Positions 18,201 through 27,007 of a stretch of 64,000 bases of DNA are shown piece by piece. Below the pieces are notes generated by a model. The model saw nothing but the letters and a program-made list of their open reading frames with translations. It did no database searches and was not told the DNA's origin. Each line of letters opens with the position of its first letter. Positions within the stretch are counted from its first letter, which is position 1. This DNA comes from Bacteroidota bacterium (lineage in GTDB: Bacteria > Bacteroidota > Bacteroidia > Chitinophagales > LD1): NCBI GenBank assembly GCA_018267365.1, contig JAFDYQ010000012.1:1-64000 (forward strand), in the 5' to 3' direction. The position numbers were made by a program, and so were the translations under genes.

Positions 18201-20064
18201 TTGTGATGTTGAGATCGCGAAGCGATATATTGCGGATATCGGCGGTGAAGTTGTAGCGCGGCAATTTCTCCGTCAGGTCTACCAGTCCTCTGAAGTCCAT
18301 GTCGAGATTCTTGTCATGAGATATCAGCTCCCCGTTAAAGAATTTGCCTTTGATCACACCATTGACCTTCAGGCCCTGATACTCGTAGCCTTTGACGGTC
18401 AGGCTGCTGATCTCGCCATCCAGCTTTGCATGGACTGTCTCCAGTTTGATACCGTTGCCCACTATACGTGTATTCAGGCTGATCTTGCCTAGCAGCTGCT
18501 GCTGGCCAAACCATTTGCCCAGGTCAAAATTGGTCAGGGCCAGATCGCCGGAGTAGGAGCCTGTCTTTAGTGTAGGATTATACTTGAAGTTGATATCCGA
18601 CGAGGCGGAGCCCAGATCGGTATATAGGCGCCCTTGTGTCACAAAGTCTGTGAGGAAGCCGTCAAAATTTCCTGTGAAGCTGATATTGCCGAGGGTATTG
18701 AAATTAGCCGGGAAGGGAGCAGTCGGGTAGATGCGGCGGATATCATCAGCAGATGTGGTAAACTGGCTGATGCGCAGGTTTAGGAAGGTCTCATTGATAT
18801 CCGGAAGGCCGCTGGTATAAAAGTCGCCTTTAAGGATGGTATTGCGGCCTATGCTCAGTGCGATGCCCTTGCCCTGCAGGTCATTGATGCGTCCCTTCAC
18901 GTGGCCGGTGATGAATATCTTATTATGTGCCAGCGGGTCGAGGCGGCCTTTGGCAAAGTAATTCAGATCCTTGATCGATATATAGGCCTTATCAAGATCA
19001 GCTTTCAGCGTTATCTTTTCTATAAAATTGTTGAAGTCTTCATATGCGCCGAATGTGACACCTAGATAGTTATTGATACTGCTATTGGGCGTTTCCAGTT
19101 TGAGTTTGCTGAGGCTTACCTCCTTCTCTGTTGCTTTCACGATAGCTGTGAGGCCTTTGATGCTAAAGCCGCTTTTCTCGCTGGCCGTGAGGGTACGCAC
19201 ATCTATACCTATGGAGTCACGCGTGATGCCGGCCTGGCCAGTCTCAAAATTGATACCGGTGAATAAGATGTGCGAGAAATCTATCCCCCGCGGGCTGGAG
19301 GCCAGGTTAAGGTTGTCATAAGAAAACAGGGAATGAGTGATACCAGCCTGCTGCCAGCTGAGCTGCCAGCCCGGGGGCATGAAGTGGATGGCCTCTATAG
19401 GTTTGGACGCACTCGTATCCCTGATGCCGCCTATGATAGCGGCCTGCACACTGTCTATGTGTATAGACTGCAGGGCTATGAGTTTTTCCTTAAGAGAAAT
19501 TTGATTTACATCCACATCACAGGATGGAATGAGGACTTTGGTCAGTGATCTTTTTTTGTGATCCTCATAGCTGAAGTCGGTGTGGTAGATGCCGATAGTC
19601 TTGAGCTGGATCAGTACATCGAGGGATTTTGCTATGGTATCTTTCTGCGGTGTGACAATGGGGGTAGCAGGTTTATCGGAGGCGAAGAGTGCAGTAAGGT
19701 TAAGCTGGCCTGTGGTATCGCTCTGTAGCTTCACGCGCGCATGATCCAGCGTGATACCTTTGATCTTCACTTCCTTTTTGAAAAGACTCCAGTAGGAGAT
19801 GTTTGCATTCAGCGTACCGGCATAGATCAGCGTATCGCCCTGCCTATCTGCCATGTAGAACCCCTTAAGGTCTACATTGCGCAGCAGAGACCACTGGAAG
19901 CGATCTATAGATACCTTAGTGCCGAGGCGTTTGGAGAGATAATTTACAGCTATGTGGGCGATGTAATTTTGTACAGCAGGAATGCGCAGGGACAGGGTGA
20001 CACCGCCGCATAGCAATAGTACCAGCAGTATGATGATACCGAGTATCCTGAGCCCTTTTTTCAT
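15202..20064 (-). CDS. tamB: TamB-like translocation and assembly module protein
   Basis: A 1620-residue protein with one N-terminal membrane anchor (MKKGLRILGIIILLVLLLCGG), then a very long beta-rich AsmA-like body, and a C-terminal TamB (DUF490) domain at about residues 1130-1520. Recognisable there are VDVTPDAQVDVILDPVAGD, GGDFNIRGSYTIARGSYLFTL and PEISFDIAPQNP. The tail is Pro-rich. TamB bridges the periplasm and helps insert outer-membrane proteins and move phospholipids; Bacteroidota homologs are long like this one. ATG 20064 was chosen over GTG 20094 because the membrane anchor starts there. It is divergent from tsaD, 97 bp away. Confidence 0.93.
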   Translation of the reverse strand: MKKGLRILGIIILLVLLLCGGVTLSLRIPAVQNYIAHIAVNYLSKRLGTKVSIDRFQWSLLRNVDLKGFYMADRQGDTLIYAGTLNANISYWSLFKKEVKIKGITLDHARVKLQSDTTGQLNLTALFASDKPATPIVTPQKDTIAKSLDVLIQLKTIGIYHTDFSYEDHKKRSLTKVLIPSCDVDVNQISLKEKLIALQSIHIDSVQAAIIGGIRDTSASKPIEAIHFMPPGWQLSWQQAGITHSLFSYDNLNLASSPRGIDFSHILFTGINFETGQAGITRDSIGIDVRTLTASEKSGFSIKGLTAIVKATEKEVSLSKLKLETPNSSINNYLGVTFGAYEDFNNFIEKITLKADLDKAYISIKDLNYFAKGRLDPLAHNKIFITGHVKGRINDLQGKGIALSIGRNTILKGDFYTSGLPDINETFLNLRISQFTTSADDIRRIYPTAPFPANFNTLGNISFTGNFDGFLTDFVTQGRLYTDLGSASSDINFKYNPTLKTGSYSGDLALTNFDLGKWFGQQQLLGKISLNTRIVGNGIKLETVHAKLDGEISSLTVKGYEYQGLKVNGVIKGKFFNGELISHDKNLDMDFRGLVDLTEKLPRYNFTADIRNISLRDLNITKDTVNIRGSITANFIGKKPDDMIGLIIAQDIFVLRKSDSVLVHNLTLTSTVNPDQSKKITLMSDKAEGEMDGRFTFSGMARAVTRYLNYTFTKDYRDTAYVYPQQFTFNFRFYDSSAITRVIDPKFRMIRNSVISGEFNTAKEILNLNVSVPEIVYDKYTLKRFDFDLHSHEGKVDMRTTADNFYIGDSLVVDTLIAKLNKEKEEFRFDLMASDAHGFNKADITSYIKPLTGGVEIRMTPSEVLLGGNHWSFMPDNLLTIRGKKIVTSSSGLVFVNGQQSVRLDSYLKGDSSTSINLTLKDAALADFLNIFSRKVKDITATVNGTVKVEDIFYKPAIVANVEARDLTMKDINIGTLRINSVLDNINHRVNVTGGIEGDKNDIALTGFYDILGQNLSMGIDMRSLNLNFLNHPLFIKYVKEVSGTARAHIDLKGPVKALVAQGNLHINEAKVKVSYLNTAYTLKEEDIELGDGYFDVGTIRVVDRFNNTALGTGRIYHDHFRKFTLDLHVTTQRAEFLNTTVKDQPIFYGQIMAAGNVDFTGTIPYVNISAYGCTTQKGTYIHIPINNSYETNRYNFYRFVAPGQEDTMTRARRSRAPTGVNFTVSVDVTPDAQVDVILDPVAGDILSSAGSGNMRIEILRGGDFNIRGSYTIARGSYLFTLQNVINKRFTLDPGGTITFNGDVYNAQLNADAIYKVRTSTYDLISDLLGIYSANAVSTTYNEEAISRSKNRIVVNLLLNLKGVLSAPEISFDIAPQNPDPVIRTYIDNKIQLIRTSDAEMNKQVFGLLVMGKFLPTNSLAAGDATSTRSISGSVANTVSEFLSSQLSLYLGSFFDNLNVHDLDFNFNFKQYDDWTGTGTNSADNLNTRRELQLALTKRFFNNRLSINVGGNFDFGDNKGVGSNTVTNTSNPNAYVTGDFQIEYVLDKNGSWRAKTYNKNDYDNFNQRNRNKTGIGLSYRKDFDNWLDLFKRRKKTPPPPIPPAAKPEETPSPVVQPSDR

Positions 20065-20161
20065 CTTATGTGCACCAAACGCCTGGCCACGCACTAAAGT
20101 ATGGGTATGGCAGCGTTTTAAAAATCTTTAGTTCCTTATTCTTTCCTTTCTTTGCGGCGCG

Positions 20162-21160
20162 ATGCCTACTATACTAGCCATAGAATCAAGCTGTGACGAT
20201 ACATCTGCTGCGGTCTGTAAAGATGGCAAAATTCTTGCCAACGTGATCGCCTCACAGGCAGTACACGAAGCCTGGGGAGGCGTGGTGCCCGAGCTGGCCA
20301 GCCGTGCGCATATGAAAAGTATCATCGTGACCGTAGATACGGCCATGCAAAAAGCTGGTGTAAGGCAGTCCGACCTGGACGCTATCGCCTTTACCCGCGG
20401 TCCGGGACTGATAGGCTCGCTGCTGGTGGGGGTATCCTTTGCCAAGGGACTGGCCATGGCGCTGGATAGACCGCTCATAGAGGTCAATCACATGCAGGCG
20501 CACGTCATGGCAAATTTCATAGATGAGGCACCGGCCTATCCGCATATCTGCATGACGGTATCTGGTGGACACACCCAGATCATACTGGTGAAGGGCCCGC
20601 TCGATATGACGGTGATAGGAGAAACAATAGATGATGCGGCAGGGGAGGCCTTTGATAAATCTGCCAAGATACTCGGGCTGCCCTATCCCGGCGGGCCGCT
20701 GATAGACAAGCGCTCCAAAGAAGGAGACCCAAACCGTTTCTCATTTGCCAAGCCGCAGATACCGGAGTATAATTTCAGCTTCAGCGGGCTGAAAACTTCT
20801 ATTCTGTATTTCGTGCAGGCGGAGACGCGCAAAGACCCTGACTTTATCTCTAAAAATCTGAATGACCTTTGCGCCTCGATACAAAAGACCATAGTAGATA
20901 TCCTGCTGAAAAAGCTGGAGGCTGCTGTCATAGCGTATGGTGTAAAGGAGATAGCCCTGGCGGGTGGCGTATCGGCAAACTCTGAGCTGCGCGAACGCTT
21001 TGCCGCGCTCGGGGCCAAACATGGCTGGAAGACCTATATCCCTAAGTTTGAATACTGCACTGATAACGCCGGTATGATAGCCAAGGTAGCGGAATACAAG
21101 TATGCGCGTCAGGAATTTTGCGGGCTGGATGTAGAGCCGCTGGCCAGGTATGCGATGTAG
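20162..21160 (+). CDS. tsaD: tRNA N6-adenosine threonylcarbamoyltransferase
   Basis: TsaD transfers the threonylcarbamoyl group to A37 of tRNAs that read ANN codons, working with TsaB and TsaE (not in this window). Visible features are the N-terminal ILAIESSCDDTSAAV, the metal-binding HMQAHVMANF, the phosphate-binding TVSGGHTQI, DDAAGEAFDK, and the C-terminal LAGGVSANSELRERF with CTDNAGMIA. Length (332 residues) is normal. TTTG and GC-rich GCGGCGCG immediately precede the start, the near-leaderless arrangement seen at several genes here. Confidence 0.97.
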   Translation: MPTILAIESSCDDTSAAVCKDGKILANVIASQAVHEAWGGVVPELASRAHMKSIIVTVDTAMQKAGVRQSDLDAIAFTRGPGLIGSLLVGVSFAKGLAMALDRPLIEVNHMQAHVMANFIDEAPAYPHICMTVSGGHTQIILVKGPLDMTVIGETIDDAAGEAFDKSAKILGLPYPGGPLIDKRSKEGDPNRFSFAKPQIPEYNFSFSGLKTSILYFVQAETRKDPDFISKNLNDLCASIQKTIVDILLKKLEAAVIAYGVKEIALAGGVSANSELRERFAALGAKHGWKTYIPKFEYCTDNAGMIAKVAEYKYARQEFCGLDVEPLARYAM

Positions 21161-21185
21161 GCAGCTAGAGGAATCTGAAAAACCT

Positions 21186-21193
21186 TATTTTAG
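21186..21193 (+). promoter_or_regulatory. -7 box directly before rsmG
   Basis: TATTTTAG, then CCCGC, then ATG 21199. Only five bases separate the box from the start codon, predicting a leaderless transcript. Confidence 0.4.
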
Positions 21194-21198
21194 CCCGC

Positions 21199-21831
21199 AT
21201 GAATGAAGCGGGTGTTTCCCTGATCAAAAAATACTTTCCGGATATCACAGCGGAGCAGGAGGCAGCCTTTGCCAAACTGGGTCCTGTCTATGCTGAGTGG
21301 AATGAGAAGATCAATGTGATCTCGCGCAAGGATATAGAAAATCTCTATGAGCGCCATATCCTGCACTCTCTGGCTATAGCCAAATTCACTAGCTTCAAAG
21401 GAGGTACAAAGATCATGGATCTGGGTACGGGCGGTGGATTTCCAGGTGTGCCGCTGGCTATTATGTTTCCGGATTGCCGCTTCCACCTGGTAGACTCGAT
21501 AGGCAAGAAGCTGAAAGTGATAGAAGCGGCGAAGGAGGCTGCCGGACTGAAGAACCTGTTTACTTTTCACTCACGGGCCGAGGAAATGGCTTATGATTAT
21601 GATTTTGTGGTATCTCGCGCAGTAGCACCTATGCGCGAGCTGATGCAGTGGTCTACCAAGCGGTTTCTGCCGAAGCACCAGAATGAAAAGCGCAACGGCA
21701 TCATCTGCCTGAAGGGCGGTGACCTGACGGAGGAATTGGCCGGACTGAAAATGGTGCAGCTCACACCACTGTCCGAGTGGTATGAGGAGGATTTCTTCAA
21801 AGATAAATCTCTGGTGTACGCACCCAAATAA
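21199..21831 (+). CDS. rsmG: 16S rRNA (guanine-527-N7) methyltransferase
   Basis: RsmG (GidB) methylates N7 of G527 of 16S rRNA. The family markers are all visible: [17 protein letters not shown], the [10 protein letters not shown] helix, SAM motif [27 protein letters not shown], and [12 protein letters not shown]. 210 residues, normal length. The stop codon overlaps the following ATG as TAATG, so it is translationally coupled to the ABC ATPase gene downstream, although the two functions are unrelated. Confidence 0.96.
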   Translation: MNEAGVSLIKKYFPDITAEQEAAFAKLGPVYAEWNEKINVISRKDIENLYERHILHSLAIAKFTSFKGGTKIMDLGTGGGFPGVPLAIMFPDCRFHLVDSIGKKLKVIEAAKEAAGLKNLFTFHSRAEEMAYDYDFVVSRAVAPMRELMQWSTKRFLPKHQNEKRNGIICLKGGDLTEELAGLKMVQLTPLSEWYEEDFFKDKSLVYAPK

Positions 21832-22493
21832 TGATACTCGACGCGCAAAATATAACCAAAAGCTATGGCCCGCTACGGGTGCTGAACGGCGTATCGCTAC
21901 AGGTACAAAAGGGTGAGGTGATCTCGATAGTCGGTGCCTCGGGTGCGGGCAAGAGTACACTACTGCATATCATCGGTACGCTAGATAAACCAGATAGCGG
22001 CACGGTGACGATAGGTGGCGAAAGTATCTCCGGTAAAAAGGATAAGGCGCTGGCTGCTTTTCGCAATGCGAAGCTGGGTTTTATCTTTCAGTTTCACCAT
22101 CTGCTACCGGAGTTTACCGCGCTGGAGAATGTGTGTATACCGGCCTTTATAGCTGGTACTAAGACCGCTGTAGCAGAGAAGCGCGCCAAGGAGCTACTGG
22201 ACCTGCTCAAACTGGGCCACCGTACAGGTCATAAGCCAAACGAACTCTCGGGTGGCGAGCAGCAGCGAGTGGCTGTGGCCCGGGCCCTGATGAATAATCC
22301 CGCCATAGTAATGGCTGATGAGCCATCAGGTAATCTGGATTCGGACAATGCCCGCGATCTGCATAGGCTGTTCTTTGACCTCAGGGACCAGCTCGGCCAG
22401 ACCTTTATCATCGTGACGCATAATGAGGATCTGGCGCAAATGGCAGACCGCAAAATCGTGATGAAGGATGGGCGGATAGCGGATGCCCTCTAA
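21831..22493 (+). CDS. ABC transporter ATP-binding protein, LolD-like
   Basis: This 220-residue single-cassette ATPase has Walker [11 protein letters not shown]-loop [16 protein letters not shown], signature [15 protein letters not shown], Walker [13 protein letters not shown] and H-loop VTHN. The FHHLLPEF and TALENV stretches and DEPSGNLD are typical of LolD, the ATPase of the lipoprotein-releasing LolCDE complex and of the wider MacB-type group. The membrane partner (LolC/E) is not in the window, so LolD is the best guess but other MacB-like systems are possible. It starts inside the rsmG stop codon (1-base overlap). Confidence 0.88.
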   Translation: MILDAQNITKSYGPLRVLNGVSLQVQKGEVISIVGASGAGKSTLLHIIGTLDKPDSGTVTIGGESISGKKDKALAAFRNAKLGFIFQFHHLLPEFTALENVCIPAFIAGTKTAVAEKRAKELLDLLKLGHRTGHKPNELSGGEQQRVAVARALMNNPAIVMADEPSGNLDSDNARDLHRLFFDLRDQLGQTFIIVTHNEDLAQMADRKIVMKDGRIADAL

Positions 22494-22518
22494 GCTTGCC
22501 ATTCGGCTGAAATCTCAC

Positions 22519-22526
22519 TACACTTG
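22519..22526 (+). promoter_or_regulatory. -7 box close to the recQ start
   Basis: TACACTTG, eight bases before ATG 22535. One mismatch from TAnnTTTG. No convincing -33 element. Confidence 0.35.
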
Positions 22527-22534
22527 TCGGACTA

Positions 22535-24436
22535 ATGAAATCTCCCCACGACATACTATGGCAATACTGGGGCTACAATGCCTTTCGTCCGCTGCAGGAG
22601 GAGATCGTGCAGTCGGTGCTGGATGGGCATGACACGCTGGCGCTGCTACCCACAGGAGGGGGCAAGTCCCTATGCTTTCAGGTACCGGCCATGTGCATGG
22701 ATGGGCTATGCATAGTGGTATCACCGCTCATAGCCCTCATGAGGGATCAGGTGCAGAGCCTGCTGGCAAAAGGTATCAAGGCCATAGCAATTCACACGGG
22801 TCTGCCGCATGGTGAGATAGACCGGCTGCTGAATATGGCCATGTTTAGCGACCTGAAGTTTCTGTATATCTCACCGGAGCGTATCGCTACGGACGAGTTT
22901 CAGGCGCGTGTGGCCAATATGAATGTACGGTTGATAGCGGTAGATGAAGCTCACTGTATCTCGCAGTGGGGGTACGATTTTCGCCCAGCGTACCTGCGTA
23001 TAGCTGATCTGAGGGCACTGGTGCCGGATGTACCGGTCATCGCGCTGACAGCCACGGCTACTGCCCCTGTCGTGGAGGATATACAGGAGCGGCTGCAGTT
23101 TAGGGAGGGGCAGGTTTTTCAGAAGAGCTTTACCCGTAGCAACCTCAGCTATGTGGTGCGGCAGGCAGATGATAAAAATCTCCAGCTGCTGGATATACTC
23201 AAAAAAGTATATGGCTCTGCTATAGTCTATGTGCGCAACCGTCGCAAGACAAAAGAGATAGCAGACTTCCTGCGCCGGCATGGTGTCAAGGCAGACTTTT
23301 ATCATGCGGGGCTGGAGAGCGATGAGCGGCATAGACGGCAGGCGGACTGGGTGGCTAATAAAACACGCGTCATTGTCAGTACCAATGCCTTTGGTATGGG
23401 GATAGACAAACCGGATGTGCGTGTGGTGGTGCATATAGAACCCGCAGACTCGATAGAGGCATACTTTCAAGAGGCAGGCAGGGCTGGCCGCGATGAGCAG
23501 CGGGCATATGCCATACAGCTCATGACACGCAGTGATGAGAAGGATCTGCTAGAGAGTAAGGACAAAGATATACCTACATATCACGAGGTGCGTGAAATGT
23601 ATGACCAGATAGGAGGGGAGCTAAATATAGCATATGACTCAGGAGCACATCAGCCATATGATTTTGACCTATCCTCATTTGCAAAAAAACATCAGTATGG
23701 GCCGGTGAAAGTGATGAATGCGCTCAAGCTGATGGAGACACAAAACCTGCTGGAGGTGAGTGATGGATTTCAATCACAACCAAAGGTGAAAATTGTAGTA
23801 GGCAAAGATGTGTTGTATAAGTTTCAGGTGGAGCATCGCAAATATGAACCACTGATCAAAATGATACTGCGCACCTGTGCGGGAGTATTTGAGGATTACG
23901 TAGGTTTTAATGAGGTGGCAATAGCATCAAAAGTGCACCTGTCATACGAAGCGCTGGCTACTGATATGGAACAGCTGGATAAACTGGATATCCTCTCCTA
24001 TATACCGAGGCGGGACAAACCGCAGCTCATCCTCCGCCAGCCGCGTATGCGCCGTGATCATATCACGATGGACCGTCATTTTGTAGAGGCGCGTATAGCC
24101 GGAGCGAGAGAGCGGCTGGAGGCAGTTTATCAATATGTGACCAATAAGAGTATCTGCCGCAGCCGGTGGTTGGTAGCTTATTTTGGCGAGGCCGATGCCC
24201 CGGACTGCGGTATCTGTGATATATGTATAGGGCGAAAAAAGGAAACGCTGACTGCGCAGGATTTTGAAGAAATATCCGGCCGTATCCTGCAGAAAATAAA
24301 ACATCCGTGTACCATATCTGCCCTGGCCGATGGCCTTTCCCTTAGTCCGGATCGCGTAAATGAGGTGGTGCGCTGGCTGTCAGATCAAGGGAAGGTGGGC
24401 CGTACCGAAGACGGCAAGGTATTTGGCAAAGACTAA
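22535..24436 (+). CDS. recQ: RecQ-family ATP-dependent DNA helicase
   Basis: A 3'-5' superfamily 2 helicase of 633 residues. In order: the N-terminal Q-motif-like YNAFRPLQEEIV, Walker A LLPTGGGKSL, aromatic-rich loop and DEAH box (AVDEAHCISQWGYDFRP), motif III ALTATAT, and helicase C motifs including VSTNAFGMGIDKPDVR and QEAGRAGRDE. The zinc-binding cysteines are at SICRSRW and CGICDIC, followed by a winged-helix end. There is no HRDC domain, so the protein is of the shorter kind common in Bacteroidota, which often carry more than one RecQ. It acts in recombination repair and fork restart. Confidence 0.94.
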   Translation: MKSPHDILWQYWGYNAFRPLQEEIVQSVLDGHDTLALLPTGGGKSLCFQVPAMCMDGLCIVVSPLIALMRDQVQSLLAKGIKAIAIHTGLPHGEIDRLLNMAMFSDLKFLYISPERIATDEFQARVANMNVRLIAVDEAHCISQWGYDFRPAYLRIADLRALVPDVPVIALTATATAPVVEDIQERLQFREGQVFQKSFTRSNLSYVVRQADDKNLQLLDILKKVYGSAIVYVRNRRKTKEIADFLRRHGVKADFYHAGLESDERHRRQADWVANKTRVIVSTNAFGMGIDKPDVRVVVHIEPADSIEAYFQEAGRAGRDEQRAYAIQLMTRSDEKDLLESKDKDIPTYHEVREMYDQIGGELNIAYDSGAHQPYDFDLSSFAKKHQYGPVKVMNALKLMETQNLLEVSDGFQSQPKVKIVVGKDVLYKFQVEHRKYEPLIKMILRTCAGVFEDYVGFNEVAIASKVHLSYEALATDMEQLDKLDILSYIPRRDKPQLILRQPRMRRDHITMDRHFVEARIAGARERLEAVYQYVTNKSICRSRWLVAYFGEADAPDCGICDICIGRKKETLTAQDFEEISGRILQKIKHPCTISALADGLSLSPDRVNEVVRWLSDQGKVGRTEDGKVFGKD

Positions 24437-24459
24437 CCGTCTATTGTCCGGAAAAAACC

Positions 24460-24467
24460 TAGCTTCG
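24460..24467 (+). promoter_or_regulatory. -7 box directly before the first glycosyltransferase
   Basis: TAGCTTCG, then CCACT, then ATG 24473. Five-base spacing again predicts a near-leaderless transcript. Confidence 0.4.
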
Positions 24468-24472
24468 CCACT

Positions 24473-25567
24473 ATGCCTGGGCGCAGCGTTATCCTGACAG
24501 TCACCAATGATCTGACGTACGATCAGCGCATGCAGCGTATCTGTACCTCGCTGTCACAATCCGGGTATGCAGTGACGCTGGTAGGTCGCGAGCGGGCACA
24601 GTCACTCCCACTGGATGATTTTCCCTTTGAGCAGGTCAGGTTAAAGTGCTGGTTTGATAAAGGTAAACTATTCTATCTCGAGTATAATATCCGATTATTC
24701 CTTTATCTGCTCACTCACAGGCGCGATATAGTCTGCGCCATAGACCTGGATACCATTGTAGCGTGCTACTATGCTGCGCTGCTGCGCAGATCCTGGAAAG
24801 TATACGATGCGCATGAGTATTTTCCGGAGGTGCCGGAGGTCGTGCGCAGACCGCGTATACGCGCTATGTGGCAGTGGGTAGAGCGGACCTATGTTCCCAA
24901 GATGGATCTGGTTTATACTACCACTCAGAGTATTTCGGAAATACTAAGAAATAGTTATAAAAAAGAAGTGGCTACTATCCGCAATCTGCCCCTGACGAAT
25001 ACAGAGCAAACGAAAGCAAAAGAGCAAAAGCGCTACCTGCTCTATCAAGGTGCGCTGAATGAGGGGCGCGGACTGGAGCATCTGATAGATGCAGTAGCAG
25101 AAATGGATACAGAACTCTGGCTAGTGGGCGATGGTGATATGGCTGACGCACTCAAAGCCCGCGTAGCGGCAGTGGGAGCGGACCACAAGATCAAATTTAC
25201 CGGTTATGTCAAACCTGCAGATCTGAAAAAGATAACGGAGGATGCTCTCATAGGTATCAATCTGCTGGAGATGAAGGGACTGAGTTATTATTATTCGCTG
25301 GCCAATAAATTTCTGGACTATATTCAGGCGGGTGTGCCGCAAGTCTGTATTGACTTCCCGGAATATCAACGTATTAATGATCAATATCATGTAGCGCTAT
25401 TGGTAGACAACCTGGAGACGGATACGATAAAAAACGCGTTGAAACGTTTAACGGAGGATAAAGATTTCTACGCTAAAATGCAGGAGAATTGTTTGGTTTG
25501 CAGGCAGGAACTCACATGGCAAAAGGAGGAGAAAAAATTGATCGCGCTTTATGACCGGCTCTACTGA
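24473..25567 (+). CDS. GT4-type glycosyltransferase
   Basis: A 364-residue GT-B fold enzyme. The N-terminal acceptor domain begins ILTVTNDLTYDQRMQRI and includes the VYDAHEYFPEVPEV stretch typical of a Bacteroidota glycosyltransferase group. The C-terminal half holds LLYQGALNEGRGLEHLIDA, LWLVGDG and GINLLEMKGLSYYYSLANKF, the nucleotide-sugar side; the usual E-x7-E is replaced by a looser arrangement. Sugar and acceptor cannot be told. It overlaps the next glycosyltransferase gene by 17 bp, so the two form an operon, probably for a surface glycan or glycolipid. Confidence 0.85.
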   Translation: MPGRSVILTVTNDLTYDQRMQRICTSLSQSGYAVTLVGRERAQSLPLDDFPFEQVRLKCWFDKGKLFYLEYNIRLFLYLLTHRRDIVCAIDLDTIVACYYAALLRRSWKVYDAHEYFPEVPEVVRRPRIRAMWQWVERTYVPKMDLVYTTTQSISEILRNSYKKEVATIRNLPLTNTEQTKAKEQKRYLLYQGALNEGRGLEHLIDAVAEMDTELWLVGDGDMADALKARVAAVGADHKIKFTGYVKPADLKKITEDALIGINLLEMKGLSYYYSLANKFLDYIQAGVPQVCIDFPEYQRINDQYHVALLVDNLETDTIKNALKRLTEDKDFYAKMQENCLVCRQELTWQKEEKKLIALYDRLY

Positions 25568-26690
25568 CAGGCATCTGCATATTGTATCTTTTAATGTACC
25601 CTATCCGCCCGACTACGGCGGAGTGATAGATGTCTACTACAAAATAAAGGCCCTGCATGAGTTGGGTGTCAAGGTACACCTGCATTGCTTTCATTACGGC
25701 AGGGAGGAGTCTAAAGAGCTGGAGCAGATCTGTACGAGTGTCCAGTACTACGAGCGCAAGAAGTTTTACCAGGCCATTTATTCATCAGTGCCGTATATAG
25801 TAGGTTCACGAAAGTCTGACGAACTGCTGAGCACTCTGGCCGGTGATGCGCATCCCGTTTTATTTGAGGGTCTGCACACCTGCTTCTATCTGGGCCATCC
25901 GTCTATACGCCAAAAGATCAAGGCTGTGCGCATGCACAATGTAGAGTGGGAATATTATAAAAGCCTCAAAGAGGCAGAGCGAAACTTCCTGATCAAATAT
26001 TACTTTAATGTAGAGGCCAGCAGGCTGAAGAAATTTGAAGAGGAGCTGCGCCACGCAGACAGGATATTTGCCATCAGCAAGAGTGACTATGAATACTTGC
26101 GTCAGTCTCATGAAAATATAGATTTTGTATCAGCCTTCCACTCCAATGAGGAGGTGACGTCTAAGACTGGCCGGGGCAAATATGTGCTCTATCATGGCAA
26201 CCTGAGCGTGGTAGAAAATAATCAGGCGGCCATCTTTATAGTAAAGAAGATAGCCGCTGAGATGAATATTCCATTTATCATAGCAGGAAAAAATCCCACT
26301 GACGCGCTCAAGAAGGAAGTGGCCCGCTATCCTCATATAGAGATGGTGGAAAATCCTTCTTTTGAAAAGATAACCGAACTGCTGAGCGATGCACACATCA
26401 ATCTGCTGACCACCTTTCAGAATACCGGTATCAAGCTGAAGCTGCTCAACTCGCTCTACAGAGGGCGTTTCTGCCTGGTCAACTCTAAAATGGTCAATAA
26501 TACCGGACTGGAGTCTCTCTGTGTGATAGAAGACAATCCCAATGCCACCAGGCGCCTGATCACCGATATGATGAATCTGGATTTTGACCAGCATCACATC
26601 AATAAGAGGAAGCGGCTGCTCGACCACGAGTTTAGCAACAGGGCCAATGCGCAGAAGATCATAAAAGCTATCTGGGGTCAGGGGGAGTAG
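25551..26690 (+). CDS. Glycosyltransferase (GT-B fold), second of a pair
   Basis: This 379-residue protein starts HIVSFNVPYPPDYGGVIDVYYKIKAL, the typical N-terminus of family 4 glycosyltransferases with the Gly-Gly loop. Later come RMHNVEWEYYKSL, YVLYHGNLSVVENNQAA, FIIAGKNP and INLLTTFQNTGIKLKLLNSL, which carry the donor-binding features. The start lies 17 bp inside the preceding glycosyltransferase gene. The pair probably act in sequence on one glycan. No signal peptide; cytoplasmic or membrane-associated. Confidence 0.85.
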   Translation: MTGSTDRHLHIVSFNVPYPPDYGGVIDVYYKIKALHELGVKVHLHCFHYGREESKELEQICTSVQYYERKKFYQAIYSSVPYIVGSRKSDELLSTLAGDAHPVLFEGLHTCFYLGHPSIRQKIKAVRMHNVEWEYYKSLKEAERNFLIKYYFNVEASRLKKFEEELRHADRIFAISKSDYEYLRQSHENIDFVSAFHSNEEVTSKTGRGKYVLYHGNLSVVENNQAAIFIVKKIAAEMNIPFIIAGKNPTDALKKEVARYPHIEMVENPSFEKITELLSDAHINLLTTFQNTGIKLKLLNSLYRGRFCLVNSKMVNNTGLESLCVIEDNPNATRRLITDMMNLDFDQHHINKRKRLLDHEFSNRANAQKIIKAIWGQGE

Positions 26691-26749
26691 AGTATCTGAG
26701 TGAGATGGTCATAGATATGTCACATCTCATACTATTTATGTAAAACACT

Positions 26750-26757
26750 TACCTTTG
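26750..26757 (+). promoter_or_regulatory. -7 box for the small membrane protein operon
   Basis: TACCTTTG, an exact match to TAnnTTTG, 23 bases before ATG 26781. Confidence 0.5.
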
Positions 26758-26780
26758 GCATCTGTCATTAAAAATAACTG

Positions 26781-26996
26781 ATGGCGTCATTCCGCAGCAT
26801 TCTGACCAGCCCGATGGGCATACTGAAACTAGCTATAGCCCTGTGCTATATAGGCCTGGGTATCTACCTGATGGTATACAGCCAGCAGATATTGAGTTTC
26901 ATAGAGCCTACATACCGATCTATCCTTTCGTGGGTGTTTATCATTTACGGCGTATTCCGGCTGGTCAGGGCGCTGACAGACAGCCCCAATGCTTAA
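26781..26996 (+). CDS. Small two-helix membrane protein
   Basis: This 71-residue protein has two predicted membrane segments (about residues 14-35, LKLAIALCYIGLGIYLMVYS, and 46-64, ILSWVFIIYGVFRLVRAL). Such short proteins with the ending YGxFRxxRA are common in Bacteroidota just before a PstS-like lipoprotein gene. No function is known. An exact -7 box stands upstream, and the next gene starts 11 bp after its stop, so it heads a three-gene unit with the substrate-binding lipoprotein and TPR protein. Confidence 0.7.
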   Translation: MASFRSILTSPMGILKLAIALCYIGLGIYLMVYSQQILSFIEPTYRSILSWVFIIYGVFRLVRALTDSPNA

Positions 26997-27007
26997 AATA
27001 TCTGAAC